Shown here piece by piece: positions 7,976 to 16,662 of a DNA stretch of 64,000 nucleotides. Under the pieces are notes generated by a model. That model had not been told where the DNA came from, ran no database searches, and worked only from the letters and a program-made list of their open reading frames with translations. Positions within the stretch are counted from its first letter, which is position 1. Every line of letters begins with the position of its first letter. This stretch comes from Devosia ureilytica (GTDB taxonomy: Bacteria > Pseudomonadota > Alphaproteobacteria > Rhizobiales > Devosiaceae), in the NCBI RefSeq assembly GCF_024273195.1, contig NZ_JAMZCU010000003.1, positions 186,001 through 250,000 of the forward strand, given 5' to 3'. The position numbers and the translations under genes were made by a program.

Positions 7976-8719
7976 TTACCCGGCCAAGACCGCCACATAG
8001 CGCCGTGTCGCCTCGGCAAAACCCATCAACAGGGCGTCGGCGGTGATCCCATGGCCGATGGATACCTCGGCAGCGCCGGGCACTGCGGCCTGAAAGGCCG
8101 GCAGGTTTTCGAGCGTCAGGTCATGCCCCGCATTGACATCCAGGCCGGCAGCCAGTGCGGCCCGGCTGGTATCGGCAAGCGCGGCCAGTTCTCGCTCCGC
8201 CTGCGCGACATCGTCAAAGCAGGCGCCATAGGGTCCGGTGAACAATTCCACCCGATCTGCACCTGTCGCCTTGGCGGCGGCGATGCCATTTGCCCCGGCA
8301 TCGGGATCGCAGAAAAGCGAAATGCGCCGGTCGGGGCGCTTCATCCGCTGCACAATCGAAGTCAGGTAATTGCCCTTGCCGGCGAAATCCCAGCCGTGGT
8401 CGGAGGTTGCCTGCGCCGGATCGTCAGGCACCAGCGTCACCTGCTGCGGGTTCACCTGCTCGACAAGCTCAAGAAAGTCTTCGCTCGGATAGCCCTCGAT
8501 ATTGAACTCGGCCTTTGGATAGTCTGAGCGCAAAAGTGCGGCGAGCTCGAACACGTCGGTGCGCCGGATATGGCGTTCGTCCGGGCGTGGATGCACGGTG
8601 ATGCCACTGGCGCCGGCGTCGAGCACGATCCGAGCAATGCCGGTAACACTCGGCCACGGGAGATCGCGGCGATTGCGCAACTGCGCGACGGCATTGAGAT
8701 TGACGGAAAGCAGTGTCAT
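7976..8719 (-). CDS. pdxJ: Pyridoxine 5'-phosphate synthase
   Basis: This 247-residue TIM-barrel enzyme condenses 3-amino-2-oxopropyl phosphate with deoxyxylulose 5-phosphate to form pyridoxine 5'-phosphate, the last ring-closing step of the DXP-dependent vitamin B6 route. The catalytic His in [13 protein letters not shown], the Glu in EFNIEGYP and the His in DVNAGHDL are present. The N-terminal motif reads [13 protein letters not shown] rather than the VNIDHIATLRNARG of E. coli, a variant I associate with Hyphomicrobiales. An alternative start three codons upstream (8728) is possible; neither start has a strong ribosome site. Confidence 0.93.
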   Translation of the reverse strand: MTLLSVNLNAVAQLRNRRDLPWPSVTGIARIVLDAGASGITVHPRPDERHIRRTDVFELAALLRSDYPKAEFNIEGYPSEDFLELVEQVNPQQVTLVPDDPAQATSDHGWDFAGKGNYLTSIVQRMKRPDRRISLFCDPDAGANGIAAAKATGADRVELFTGPYGACFDDVAQAERELAALADTSRAALAAGLDVNAGHDLTLENLPAFQAAVPGAAEVSIGHGITADALLMGFAEATRRYVAVLAG

Positions 8720-8812
8720 GGCGGGCATCCGATAGAACCGGAGCCTGCCATACACCAGACTGGGCGCCCCGCCCAATCGAACCTTGTGATAAGTGCGATC
8801 AGCGTTACCTGA

Positions 8813-9367
8813 TCACATGCCTTCCGGCCCGCGCGAAATCGCGGCCAGGCCCGTGCGAACCACTTCGATCAGGCCAAGCGGCTGCATCAGGGTAATGAAG
8901 CTGTCGATCTTGCTGGGCTTGCCGGTCACTTCAAACACGAAGCTCTCCACCGTCGCATCGACAATCTGGGCACGGAAAGCGTCGGCCAGCCGCAGCGTCT
9001 CGGCGCGCTGGTCGCCCGTACCATTGACCTTGATCAGCGCCAGCTCGCGTTCGAGATAAGCGCCCTCGGCCGTCAGGTCATGCACCTTGTGCACCGGCAC
9101 GAGGCGTTCGAGCTGCAGCTTGATCTGCACCAGGGTCTTGGGCGTGGCGATGACGACAACAGTGATGCGGCTAAGTCGCTTGTCGTGTTCGGTCTCGCTG
9201 ACGGTCAGACTTTCGATATTGTAGCCTCGGGCCGAAAACAGGCCGACGACGCGGGCGAGAATGCCCGGCTCATTGTCGACCAGGACCGACAGGGTATGGC
9301 GTTCCGACTGCTGGGTTTCCTGGGTCAGGAAATAGGCCGAGCCGGTGGGCTGCAAATGTGCGTTCAT
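8813..9367 (-). CDS. ilvN: Acetolactate synthase small (regulatory) subunit
   Basis: This 184-residue regulatory subunit of acetohydroxyacid synthase carries valine feedback inhibition and activates the catalytic subunit. An N-terminal ACT domain (HTLSVLVDNEPGILARVVGL, then FSARGYNIESLTV) is followed by the ALS_ss_C domain ending in GLIEVVRTGLAAISRG. Length is normal for an IlvH/IlvN of this group. AAGGAG lies 8 bases before the ATG. It follows ilvB by 21 bp and must share its transcript, so it falls under the upstream leader attenuator. The name ilvH would be equally acceptable. Confidence 0.95.
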   Translation of the reverse strand: MNAHLQPTGSAYFLTQETQQSERHTLSVLVDNEPGILARVVGLFSARGYNIESLTVSETEHDKRLSRITVVVIATPKTLVQIKLQLERLVPVHKVHDLTAEGAYLERELALIKVNGTGDQRAETLRLADAFRAQIVDATVESFVFEVTGKPSKIDSFITLMQPLGLIEVVRTGLAAISRGPEGM

Positions 9368-9388
9368 GGCGTTTCTCCTTGCAGCGCC

Positions 9389-11158
9389 CTAGACGAGCTG
9401 CCGTCCCTTCTCGTCGATGATGTCCCCGATATTGGCGGTGTCGGGCAGGATGATTTCATTGTGCGGCTTGCCCGACGGGATCATCGGCAGACAGTTTTCG
9501 TCCTTTTCGACGATGACGTCGAACAGCACCGGGCCATCGTAATCGAGCATTTCGGCGATGGCGGCATCTAGCTCAGCCGGGTTCTCGCAACGGATACCCT
9601 TGCCGCCATAAGCTTCTGCCAGCTTGACGAAGTCGGGCAGCGATTCCGAATAGGAATGGGCGTAGCGCGAACCGTGCAGCAGATCCTGCCACTGGCGCAC
9701 CATGCCCATGCGCTCATTGTTGAGAATGAAGATCTTGATCGGCAGCCGATACTGCACTGCCGTCGAAATCTCCTGCATGGTCATCTGCACCGAAGCCTCG
9801 CCGGCAATATCGATCACCAGCGCATCGGGATGGGCGACCTGGACGCCAACAGCTGCCGGCAGGCCGTAGCCCATCGTCCCGAGACCGCCCGAGGTCATCC
9901 AGCGGTTTGGCTTGTCGAAGTGGAAATGCTGGGCGGCCCACATCTGGTGCTGGCCGACTTCGGTGGTGATGAACACCTCCTTGCCCTGCTTCTTCGTCGC
10001 CTCGTAAAGCCGCTCGATGGCATATTGCGGCTTGATGGTGGTGTCCGAGTTCTTGTAGCCGAGCGAATTCACCGCCCGCCATTTTTCGATCTGCGCCCAC
10101 CACGGCGCGATGGCCTCGGTGCGCGGCTGATTGGTCTTCGACCGCCAGACGCGAACCATTTCGGCCAGCACCCGCTCGCAATCGCCAATGATCGGCACAT
10201 CCACGCGCACGACCTTGTTGATCGAAGAGGGATCGATATCGACATGGATCTTGCGGCTATTGGGCGAGAAGGCATCGATGCGGCCCGTGATACGGTCATC
10301 GAACCGGGCGCCAATGTTGATCATGACGTCGCAGTCATGCATGGCCAGGTTCGCCTCGTAGGTGCCGTGCATGCCCAGCATGCCCATCCACTGCGGATTG
10401 GACGCCGGGAAGGCGCCAAGGCCCATGAGCGTCGACGTCACCGGGAAACCGGTCAGCTCGGCAAGCTCGCGCAGATGCTCGGACGCCTGCGGACCGGCAT
10501 TGATGACGCCGCCGCCGGTGTAGAAGATCGGCCGCTCGGCCTTAAGCATCAGATCGACCGCCGCCTCGATGGCCGCCGCATCGCCATCCATCTGCGGATG
10601 GTAGCTCTGGTGGCGCAGCGTATCGAGGTCGGGCTTATAATACTCGCCCAGCGCAAACTGCACGTCCTTGGGAATATCGACCACGACCGGACCGGGCCGG
10701 CCTGTGGTGGCGATGAGGAAGGCTTCGTGCATGACGCGCGGCAGGTCTTCCACGCGCTTCACGAGATAATTGTACTTGGTGCAGGAGCGGGTAATGCCGA
10801 CCGTGTCGCATTCCTGGAACGCATCCGAGCCAATCAGCGTGGTCGGCACCTGCGCGGTGATGCAGACCATCGGGATCGAATCCATCAGCGCGTCGGTGAG
10901 GCCTGTGACCGCATTGGTGGCGCCGGGGCCGGAGGTGACCAGAACCACGCCCGGCTTGCCGGTGGAGCGGGCATAGCCTTCGGCCATGTGGGTCGCGCCC
11001 TGCTCGTGCCGCACCAGGATGTGCTGGACGAAATCCTGCTGGAACATGGCGTCGTAGATGGGCAATGCGGCGCCGCCGGGGTAGCCGAAAATATGTTCGA
11101 CACCCTGATCGGTCAGCGCCTGGATCACCATTTCAGCGCCAGTCATTTTCTCGGCCAT
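9389..11158 (-). CDS. ilvB: Acetolactate synthase large (catalytic) subunit
   Basis: This 589-residue ThDP enzyme makes acetolactate and acetohydroxybutyrate, the first common step of valine, leucine and isoleucine synthesis. The catalytic Glu52 lies in RHEQGATHMAEGYAR after the FGYPGGA motif. A central FAD/transhydrogenase-like domain follows. The C-terminal ThDP/Mg site reads DIAGEASVQMTMQE...ILNNERMGMV, with GEA where many homologues have GDG/GDA; I believe this is normal for alphaproteobacteria. It is the first structural gene of ilvB-ilvN, preceded by a leader peptide and attenuator. AAGGG precedes the ATG. Confidence 0.96.
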   Translation of the reverse strand: MAEKMTGAEMVIQALTDQGVEHIFGYPGGAALPIYDAMFQQDFVQHILVRHEQGATHMAEGYARSTGKPGVVLVTSGPGATNAVTGLTDALMDSIPMVCITAQVPTTLIGSDAFQECDTVGITRSCTKYNYLVKRVEDLPRVMHEAFLIATTGRPGPVVVDIPKDVQFALGEYYKPDLDTLRHQSYHPQMDGDAAAIEAAVDLMLKAERPIFYTGGGVINAGPQASEHLRELAELTGFPVTSTLMGLGAFPASNPQWMGMLGMHGTYEANLAMHDCDVMINIGARFDDRITGRIDAFSPNSRKIHVDIDPSSINKVVRVDVPIIGDCERVLAEMVRVWRSKTNQPRTEAIAPWWAQIEKWRAVNSLGYKNSDTTIKPQYAIERLYEATKKQGKEVFITTEVGQHQMWAAQHFHFDKPNRWMTSGGLGTMGYGLPAAVGVQVAHPDALVIDIAGEASVQMTMQEISTAVQYRLPIKIFILNNERMGMVRQWQDLLHGSRYAHSYSESLPDFVKLAEAYGGKGIRCENPAELDAAIAEMLDYDGPVLFDVIVEKDENCLPMIPSGKPHNEIILPDTANIGDIIDEKGRQLV

Positions 11159-11240
11159 GTCTTAGCCCTTCCCTATTCTTTGCCCCGCTGGGGCCTGTCC
11201 CTGGCTGCCGCCTCTCCCGCGCAGCGGAAAAATAGGCAAT

Positions 11241-11263
11241 AAAAAAGGCCCCGTTTGGGACCT
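11241..11263 (-). terminator. Attenuator terminator of the ilvBN leader
   Basis: On the minus strand, AGGTCCC pairs with GGGGCCT (7 bp with one G-U) around loop AAAC, followed by TTTTTT (11246-11241). It lies between the leader peptide and ilvB. Upstream arms that can compete are GGCGCATCGGC/GCTGATGCGCC (about 11316-11270) and a GTGGGG/CCCCGC hairpin, the usual layout of a ribosome-pausing attenuator. Confidence 0.8.
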
Positions 11264-11294
11264 GTTTTCGGCGCATCAGCTATCGCGCGGGGTT

Positions 11295-11345
11295 TTACCC
11301 CACGTTGCCGATGCGCCTACCTACTACGAGAATGAGTGCCCGCAC
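11295..11345 (-). CDS. ilvBN leader peptide (16 aa)
   Basis: A GTG-started frame encodes MRALILVVGRRIGNVG and stops with TAA. Six of sixteen residues are Leu, Ile or Val, five of them consecutive (LILVV). GGAGAGG ends four bases before the GTG. It is preceded by a promoter and followed by a terminator hairpin and then ilvB. This is the classic arrangement for attenuation: when charged branched-chain tRNAs are scarce the ribosome stalls on LILVV and the terminator does not form. Leader-controlled ilv operons are known in proteobacteria; this particular peptide is read directly from the sequence. Confidence 0.82.
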   Translation of the reverse strand: MRALILVVGRRIGNVG

Positions 11346-11373
11346 GGGACCTCTCCATAAAATCTGGTGCGCA

Positions 11374-11403
11374 TTGATAAAAGCACTGCCCGACTGAAGT
11401 CAA
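11374..11403 (-). promoter_or_regulatory. ilvBN promoter
   Basis: On the minus strand, -35 TTGACT (11403-11398), an 18-bp spacer and -10 TATCAA (11379-11374). Transcription would start near 11367, about 20 bases before the GTG of the leader peptide. Assigned by consensus and position only. Confidence 0.6.
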
Positions 11404-11539
11404 GCCGCCATAGAGCCGTCCTAGTATGGCAGCATGCGGAATCTCGTGCATTGCGCGCTCGCAGCCGACAAATGGGGCTGGCAGACACGCCATGAGATGC
11501 TAAGGGCGGAGCCAATGCCAATTATGACAGTCCGGTGAC

Positions 11540-13039
11540 ATGAGCAAAAGCGCGCTCGACAAGGATCTGCAGCGGGTTTCGGGCCTCGAAACCGCCACCC
11601 ATGACCTCAGTCGCTCGCTGGCGGCGCCGGGCATCGCCCTGGTGTTCCTGCTGGTGGCCGGCGTCTGGGCCAGTTTTGCGGTCGGCCAGGGCCCCGGCAC
11701 CTATGTCGTGGTCATAGCCGCGCTGATCGCCGGGTATATGGCGCTCAATGTCGGCGCCAATGACGTGGCCAACAATATGGGCCCAGCAGTCGGCTCGCGA
11801 GCGCTGACCATGGTGGGCGCCCTTATCATTGCAGCTATTTTTGAGGCTGCCGGCGCCCTCCTGGCCGGCGGCGACGTCGTCAATACCGTCGCCCGGGACT
11901 TGCTCATCTCTCCCGAAATGGATGCACGCACCTTTGTCGTGGTGATGATGTCGGCCCTCCTCGCCTCCGCGCTATGGGTCAACCTCGCGACCTATGTCGG
12001 CGCGCCGGTGTCGACCACTCACGCGGTGGTGGGCGGTGTCTTGGGCGCAGGCATTGCCTCGGCCGGCTTTGCAGTCGTCAACTGGCCAACAATCGGCGCG
12101 GTCGCCATGAGCTGGGTCATCTCCCCGGTCATGGGGGGGCTGCTGGCGGCCGTTTTCCTCGTGATCATCCGCGCCACCATCACCACCCGCCTCGACAAGA
12201 TCACCTCGGCCCGTGTCTGGGTGCCGGTCTTTGTGGCGGTGATGGCCGGCGTCTTCGCCATGTATCTTGCCACCAAGGGCCTGAGCCGCGTCTGGAAACC
12301 GGGCTGGGGCATCGCTTTCCTGCTCGGCATCGTATTTGGCTGCCTGGGCTGGGTCGCCGCCATGCCCTGGGTGCGGCACCAGTCTCGCCACATGGAGAAC
12401 CGCAAGAAGCATGTGGCCAATCTGTTCCGGCTGCCGCTGATCGTTTCGGCGGCCCTGCTCTCGTTTGCCCACGGCGCCAATGACGTGGCCAACGCCATCG
12501 GCCCGTTTGCAGCCATCGTCACCACCATTCAGACTGGCCATGGCGAAGTGGCCGGCATCGCCTTGCCCTTCTGGGTATTGGCGATCGGCGCCATCGGCAT
12601 CTCGCTTGGGCTGGCTCTGTTCGGCCCCCGCCTCATTCGCACAGTCGGCGAGCAGATCACCAAGCTCAATGAAATCCGTGCCTTCTGCGCCGCACTGTCC
12701 GCAGCCGTGACGGTGCTGATCGCATCGGCGCTCGGCATGCCGGTCTCATCGACCCATATCGCTGTCGGCGCGGTGTTCGGCGTTGGCTTCCTGCGTGAGT
12801 ACATCTCGCGGCGCGACATGGAAGGCACCGCCGTGCCGGTCAACGCGCGCCTGGTCGATGTCGACCAGCTCAATGCCACGCCCGAGGAGGCCCTGGCCAA
12901 TGCCCGGCAGGTGGAGACGCGCCTCCTGGTGCGGCGCCAGCATGTCTATTCGATTGCCGCCGCCTGGGTCATCACAGTACCCGCCGCCGCCGCAGTTTCG
13001 GCAGCGCTGTACTTCGGACTAAGCCTCATCCTGGGGTAA
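11540..13039 (+). CDS. Inorganic phosphate transporter, PiT family
   Basis: This 499-residue membrane protein shows the two PHO4 signature repeats of the PiT family: GANDVANNMGPAVGSRAL in the N-terminal half and GANDVANAIGPFAAIV in the C-terminal half. About ten to twelve membrane segments lie around a central cytoplasmic loop. PiT proteins take up metal-phosphate with protons (sodium in some). It is longer than E. coli PitA at the N-terminus, where about 30 hydrophilic residues precede the first helix. No phoU/pap-type partner lies beside it. The Shine-Dalgarno is weak, so the exact start is less sure than the family. Confidence 0.93.
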   Translation: MSKSALDKDLQRVSGLETATHDLSRSLAAPGIALVFLLVAGVWASFAVGQGPGTYVVVIAALIAGYMALNVGANDVANNMGPAVGSRALTMVGALIIAAIFEAAGALLAGGDVVNTVARDLLISPEMDARTFVVVMMSALLASALWVNLATYVGAPVSTTHAVVGGVLGAGIASAGFAVVNWPTIGAVAMSWVISPVMGGLLAAVFLVIIRATITTRLDKITSARVWVPVFVAVMAGVFAMYLATKGLSRVWKPGWGIAFLLGIVFGCLGWVAAMPWVRHQSRHMENRKKHVANLFRLPLIVSAALLSFAHGANDVANAIGPFAAIVTTIQTGHGEVAGIALPFWVLAIGAIGISLGLALFGPRLIRTVGEQITKLNEIRAFCAALSAAVTVLIASALGMPVSSTHIAVGAVFGVGFLREYISRRDMEGTAVPVNARLVDVDQLNATPEEALANARQVETRLLVRRQHVYSIAAAWVITVPAAAAVSAALYFGLSLILG

Positions 13040-13108
13040 GGCGCAGGCGGCTCGTCGGGATCTTTAGCCCTAGATCATTTCACGTTTATCTGAACTCGCG
13101 GCTCTTTT

Positions 13109-13256
13109 GTCTCCCTCCCCCTTGTGGGGAGGGCAGCGACGCCAGGCCGACAGGCCAAAGCAGAGCTGGAGCGGGGGTGACGCGAACTCAGAAGACGCCG
13201 AGCCAAAGGACATGCCGACACCCCACCCTCGGTCCCTCCCCTTGTGCGGAGGGAGG
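13109..13256. repeat. Class 1 palindromic repeat pair
   Basis: Two G/C-rich palindromes lie in the gap between the phosphate transporter and the Nudix gene. The left one has arms CTCCCTCCCC and GGGGAGGG around TTGT (13109-13133). The right one is CCCTCCCCTTGTGCGGAGGG (13234-13253). The left arm is the exact reverse complement of part of the copy at 36055-36210. Related copies are at 43247, 52690 and 60247. Confidence 0.75.
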
Positions 13257-13290
13257 CGCTGGAACCGCGTCCGCCTGAGTATGAAGCGCT

Positions 13291-13761
13291 CTAGCTGGGG
13301 ATATGCTGAGCGTGGAGACGCATGGCCAGACGCCCCAGGACCGGATCGGCCAGGAGCCGCTTGGCCTCGGATAGCGTCGCCCAATGTCGCATGCGCTGTC
13401 CCTTTTCCTTGTAGATGTCGAGCTGCTGGGTGACCCGCAGGGGATAGAGATCGACGTCGAGCAACACACTGCCGTCCGCCCCGGCGCTGGCACGATAGCT
13501 GCCAACCACGGACTGGGAGACTTCGCCGGTCACACCCGCTTCTTCCAGCGCCTCGTGCGCCGCGCTTTCCCACGGGGTCATCCCCGGCTCGATGGCGCCC
13601 TTTGGAAATATCCACTTGCCGCTCCGCCGAGACGTAATCAGCAGGAACGCCATGCGTCCCTCGACGATGGAATAGGGCAAGGCACCCGCCTGGCGCAGCG
13701 CCGGAGCGGTGTCGACCTGGGGGCTCCAGTGTTTAAGAAAATCACGCATATCAGTCAGCAT
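13291..13761 (-). CDS. Nudix hydrolase
   Basis: A 156-residue Nudix-fold protein, expected to cleave a nucleoside-diphosphate-linked or diphosphoinositol-like substrate. The Nudix box reads GAIEPGMTPWESAAHEALEE then AGV. The EExGU metal-binding core is intact, but the first Glu of the consensus (Gx5E) is Met and the Arg of REU is His. I recall similar departures in the alphaproteobacterial branch related to diphosphoinositol phosphatases, so it need not be inactive. WIFPKG precedes the box. The start could be 13761 or the ATG at 13749; neither has a good Shine-Dalgarno. It is a single-gene unit. Confidence 0.85.
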   Translation of the reverse strand: MLTDMRDFLKHWSPQVDTAPALRQAGALPYSIVEGRMAFLLITSRRSGKWIFPKGAIEPGMTPWESAAHEALEEAGVTGEVSQSVVGSYRASAGADGSVLLDVDLYPLRVTQQLDIYKEKGQRMRHWATLSEAKRLLADPVLGRLAMRLHAQHIPS

Positions 13762-13870
13762 CAATCTGAGTCGGTCATTGTCTACAGCCGGACAGATGCT
13801 GCACACGATTGCAAGTAAAAGGGCCCCGCAGGGCCCTTTCATATGTGCGTAATTGGCTCGATGCGAGCAA

Positions 13871-14086
13871 TTAGCTCAGCAGGGTCAGCTCGGAAGCCGA
13901 GATCTTGCCGTCGCGGCCGGTCTGCAGCTCGAAGCTGACCTTGTCGCCTTCGTACAGGCCCTGCAGGCCCGAACGCTGAACAGCAGAAATGTGGACGAAT
14001 GCGTCCTTCTCGCCATTGTCAGGCGAGATGAAGCCGTAGCCCTTGGTGGTGTTGAAGAATTTCACGGTACCGGTGATGGCGGCCAT
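13871..14086 (-). CDS. Cold-shock domain protein (CspA family)
   Basis: A 71-residue OB-fold RNA/DNA-binding protein. It carries the two ribonucleoprotein motifs KGYGFI (RNP1) and DAFVHI (RNP2), with the opening GTVKFFNTTKG typical of CspA. It probably melts RNA secondary structure; whether it is cold-induced cannot be told from sequence. AGAGGA precedes the ATG at 14086. A frame extending 28 residues further upstream has no family similarity and is rejected. About 300 bp with no gene lie upstream, consistent with the long 5' untranslated leaders usual for csp genes. Confidence 0.93.
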   Translation of the reverse strand: MAAITGTVKFFNTTKGYGFISPDNGEKDAFVHISAVQRSGLQGLYEGDKVSFELQTGRDGKISASELTLLS

Positions 14087-14401
14087 CTGGATGGTCCTCT
14101 TGGTCTGTTGTGCCGCAGATGCGGCGGAAGGGTTTATCCGGGGTGTGCATTTCCCAGACTTACGGTTCACGAGATCAGGAGGTAGCCAAGTTTCCGGGCA
14201 GGCCGGTCGTTCAGATAGCGCAAGACAAGTGGCACGTATGAAACGAATTATCTCTGTTTACAGCGACATTTTCAAGGCCGCTGTCACCGCGCCACGGAAT
14301 ACCCCCTTTGCTCAAGAGAACACCCGGCTGGGGGGCCAACCGGGTGTCTGGCGCCTGGGGGCGCTTAACCGCAGGGGGCGCTGCGGTTTTTCGGGTATGC
14401 T
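14087..14401. other. 315-bp gap upstream of the cold-shock gene
   Basis: It holds the probable promoter and 5' leader of the cold-shock gene and, at its right side, two hairpins that end the glycine-zipper lipoprotein transcript. No coding region is supported. Confidence 0.5.
14320..14391 (-). terminator. Double hairpin after the lipoprotein gene
   Basis: Hairpin one is CCGCAG/CTGCGG (14369-14374 and 14381-14386); it is flanked by TTTTT on the plus strand, so it would also stop rightward transcripts. Hairpin two is ACACCCGG/CCGGGTGT (14320-14327 and 14340-14347). Reading leftward from the lipoprotein gene they come in that order. The minus-strand T-tracts are weak. Confidence 0.55.
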
Positions 14402-14677
14402 TTAGCCGCGCGGGCAGGCCGCAATATAGCGGTCGCCATCGGGCTCTTCGTAGACGCAACGATCACGGCTGGTGCCATAATAGCCCAGCAATTCGCCAGC
14501 TGCTGCGCCTGCGACAGCGCCGATGCCGGCACCAACTGCCGTGCCAACGACATTCCCGCCAGTGGCGCTGGCGCCGATGATGCCGCCACCAATGGCACCC
14601 ACCGTCGCACCCTGTTGGGTGGTGGTGCAGGCGGCAAGGGACAGTGTGGTTGCGGCGATGATCAGGATCTTGTGCAT
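14402..14677 (-). CDS. Glycine-zipper lipoprotein
   Basis: A 91-residue outer-membrane-type lipoprotein. A signal peptide (MHKILIIAATTLSLAAC) ends in a lipobox LAAC. A glycine zipper follows (GAIGGGIIGASATGG, then VGAGIGAVAGAAAG), and the short C-terminus has two cysteines (DRCVYEEPDGDRYIAACPRG). Such proteins resemble the Gly-zipper/17-kDa antigen group found in alphaproteobacterial envelopes; function is unknown. GGAGG lies 7 bases before the ATG at 14677; the frame opens 13 codons earlier without a site. Confidence 0.82.
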   Translation of the reverse strand: MHKILIIAATTLSLAACTTTQQGATVGAIGGGIIGASATGGNVVGTAVGAGIGAVAGAAAGELLGYYGTSRDRCVYEEPDGDRYIAACPRG

Positions 14678-14758
14678 GTAGTCCTCCAACGAAATTGCTC
14701 GCACGAAAGAATGCACGGCGCCGTGAATGGTTCCGACGCAGTTTTAACCTTTGTTAAT

Positions 14759-15115
14759 TCAAGGGCGCGATTTGCCCGCCACCCCGGCAATGGCTACACC
14801 CAGCCAGCCAAGGATCATGGCCCCACCACCAAGCGGCGCCGCGCCAGGAAAGAGGCCGTGACCAGCCCATTCGCGCAGAGCCAGGTCGCCGCCAAACACC
14901 ATGGCACCCAGGGCGAGGACCAGCGACGCCACCGACAGCACCCTGCCCTTGCCGAGCATGGCCAACGCCAGCAGCGCCGGTGCATGCGCCAGGAAAATGG
15001 TGGCAATCGCCGAGAGATTGCGGCTTTCGCCATGGGAGGCGCCCGCGGCGGCAGCAACACCGGCAGCGCCCAGCAGCCCCGCGAAGATCATCAGCGTTCG
15101 ACTTAACATGTTCAT
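14759..15115 (-). CDS. DUF423 family membrane protein (YgdD-like)
   Basis: A 118-residue inner-membrane protein with four hydrophobic segments. It has the family pattern of a first helix with GLLGAAGVAAAAGASHG, a central FLAHAPALL and a C-terminal GGGAMILGWLGVAIAG. Function is unknown in all members. Three in-frame ATGs (15127, 15115, 15109) are close; 15115 has GGGG at the best spacing. It is divergent from the MATE gene, 84 bp away. Confidence 0.85.
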   Translation of the reverse strand: MNMLSRTLMIFAGLLGAAGVAAAAGASHGESRNLSAIATIFLAHAPALLALAMLGKGRVLSVASLVLALGAMVFGGDLALREWAGHGLFPGAAPLGGGAMILGWLGVAIAGVAGKSRP

Positions 15116-15199
15116 CAACAGCCCCATGCAGATTTGGCCCCGGCTTTCGCGCGGGGGCGGATTGGACTACAGCATGGGGCGCGAGTGAGAGAATAAACA

Positions 15200-16633
15200 A
15201 TGAGCGACAACGTCGCGTCGGCCATGCCGGCGCCGCCGGCGCCTCCATCCCTGCGGGGCTGGGGCGCGGAATTCCGTTCTACCTTTGCACTGGCGTGGCC
15301 CCTGGTCATCGCCCAGATCGCGCAGAACGCCTTGCAGGCAACCGACGTCATCATGATGGGCTGGCTGGGCCCTGAGGCACTTGCGGCTGGGACGCTGGCG
15401 TCGAGCTTTATCATGCCGCTGTTTCTGTTCGGCGTCGGTGTTGTTGGTGCCGTGGCCCCGCTGACGGCGCAGGCGCGCGGCGCCCGCGACATCAAGGCCA
15501 TCCGCCGTGTGGTTCGCCAGGGCTTCTGGGCGGCTATCCTGCTGACGCTGCTGCTGGCTCCGATCATCCTGCAGATCCGCACCGTCTATGGCTGGCTCGG
15601 CCAGGATGCGGTGCTGGTGGCCCGCGCCGAGGAGTATGTGCAGCTTGCCGTGCTGATGCTGGCGCCCGCCATGGGCGTCATTGTGCTGCGCTCGCTGCTC
15701 TCGACCTTTGACAGCACGCGCGTGATCCTGGTGATCACCGTCGGCGGGGTGATCGTCAACGCAGTTGCCAACTATTTGCTGATGTTCGGTCATTTTGGCC
15801 TGCCGCGGCTGGAACTGCGCGGAGCGGCCATCGCGACCGTGCTGACCAATCTGTTCATGCTGGCCGTCATGCTGGCCTATGTGCTGCGGCATCGCCGTTT
15901 CAAGCGCTTCAACATTCTCATCCGTTTCTGGAAGCCCGACTGGCCGCGGTTCCGCGAGATATTCCGCATCGGCACGCCCATCGGGCTGACGGTTCTGGCC
16001 GAAGTCGGCCTGTTCGCCGCCGCCGCAATCCTCATGGGCCGCCTGGGCACCGACGAGCTGGCTGCCCATGCCGTGGCGCTGCAATGTGCGTCCCTCGCCT
16101 TCATGGTGCCGCTGGGCCTGGGCATCGCGGCCACTGTGCGTGTCGGCATCGCCTATGGACGCCGGGACGCCGAAGGCATTCGCAAGGCGGGATGGACAAA
16201 TTTCGTGCTGGGCATGGCCTTCATGAGCATTTCGGCGCTGTCGTTCGTGCTCTTCGGTCCGGCAATCGTATCGGTCTTTCTTGACCCCAAACTGCCCGAA
16301 AACCAGAGCGCGCTGGTGCTCGCGGCGACTTACCTGGCCATTGCCGGATTGTTCCAGCTCGTCGATGGCGCCCAGGTCTGGGCGGCGCACTCGCTACGTG
16401 GCTTGAGCGACACCAAGGTGCCCATGATCATGGCCATTTTCGGCTATTGGTGCGTCGGCCTTCCCGTTGCCTGGCTGATGGGCTTTGTGCTCAACCTGCG
16501 CGGCGTCGGCATCTGGCTGGGACTTGCCGCGGGCCTTGCCTTCGTGGCGGTGCTGCTGGTTGGCCGCTTCGCCATGCGCGAACGGCTCGGTTTGCTCCAG
16601 CGCATCGCCCAGGACCCTTCGACATTCAACTGA
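15200..16633 (+). CDS. MATE family multidrug efflux protein (NorM-like)
   Basis: A 477-residue inner-membrane antiporter with twelve predicted helices in two MatE repeats. The first begins STFALAWPLVIAQIAQNAL with the TDVIMMGWLG motif. The second begins IFRIGTPIGLTVLAEVGLF, with HAVALQCASLAFMVPLGLG. Family members export cationic drugs or metabolites using H+ or Na+ gradients; the substrate here is unknown. Length is typical (450-480). No regulator gene is adjacent. Confidence 0.93.
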   Translation: MSDNVASAMPAPPAPPSLRGWGAEFRSTFALAWPLVIAQIAQNALQATDVIMMGWLGPEALAAGTLASSFIMPLFLFGVGVVGAVAPLTAQARGARDIKAIRRVVRQGFWAAILLTLLLAPIILQIRTVYGWLGQDAVLVARAEEYVQLAVLMLAPAMGVIVLRSLLSTFDSTRVILVITVGGVIVNAVANYLLMFGHFGLPRLELRGAAIATVLTNLFMLAVMLAYVLRHRRFKRFNILIRFWKPDWPRFREIFRIGTPIGLTVLAEVGLFAAAAILMGRLGTDELAAHAVALQCASLAFMVPLGLGIAATVRVGIAYGRRDAEGIRKAGWTNFVLGMAFMSISALSFVLFGPAIVSVFLDPKLPENQSALVLAATYLAIAGLFQLVDGAQVWAAHSLRGLSDTKVPMIMAIFGYWCVGLPVAWLMGFVLNLRGVGIWLGLAAGLAFVAVLLVGRFAMRERLGLLQRIAQDPSTFN

Positions 16634-16662
16634 TGCCGCCCTGGGCTGACTGGTGATTGATC

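Noticed and set aside
9656..11242. 528-aa open frame opposite ilvB
   Set aside because: It is antisense to a fully conserved acetolactate synthase and rich in His/Arg/Gly, typical of GC-rich shadow frames.
15167..16390. 407-aa open frame opposite the MATE gene
   Set aside because: Antisense to a well-supported transporter; composition (Gln/Asp/His/Arg) is non-protein-like.
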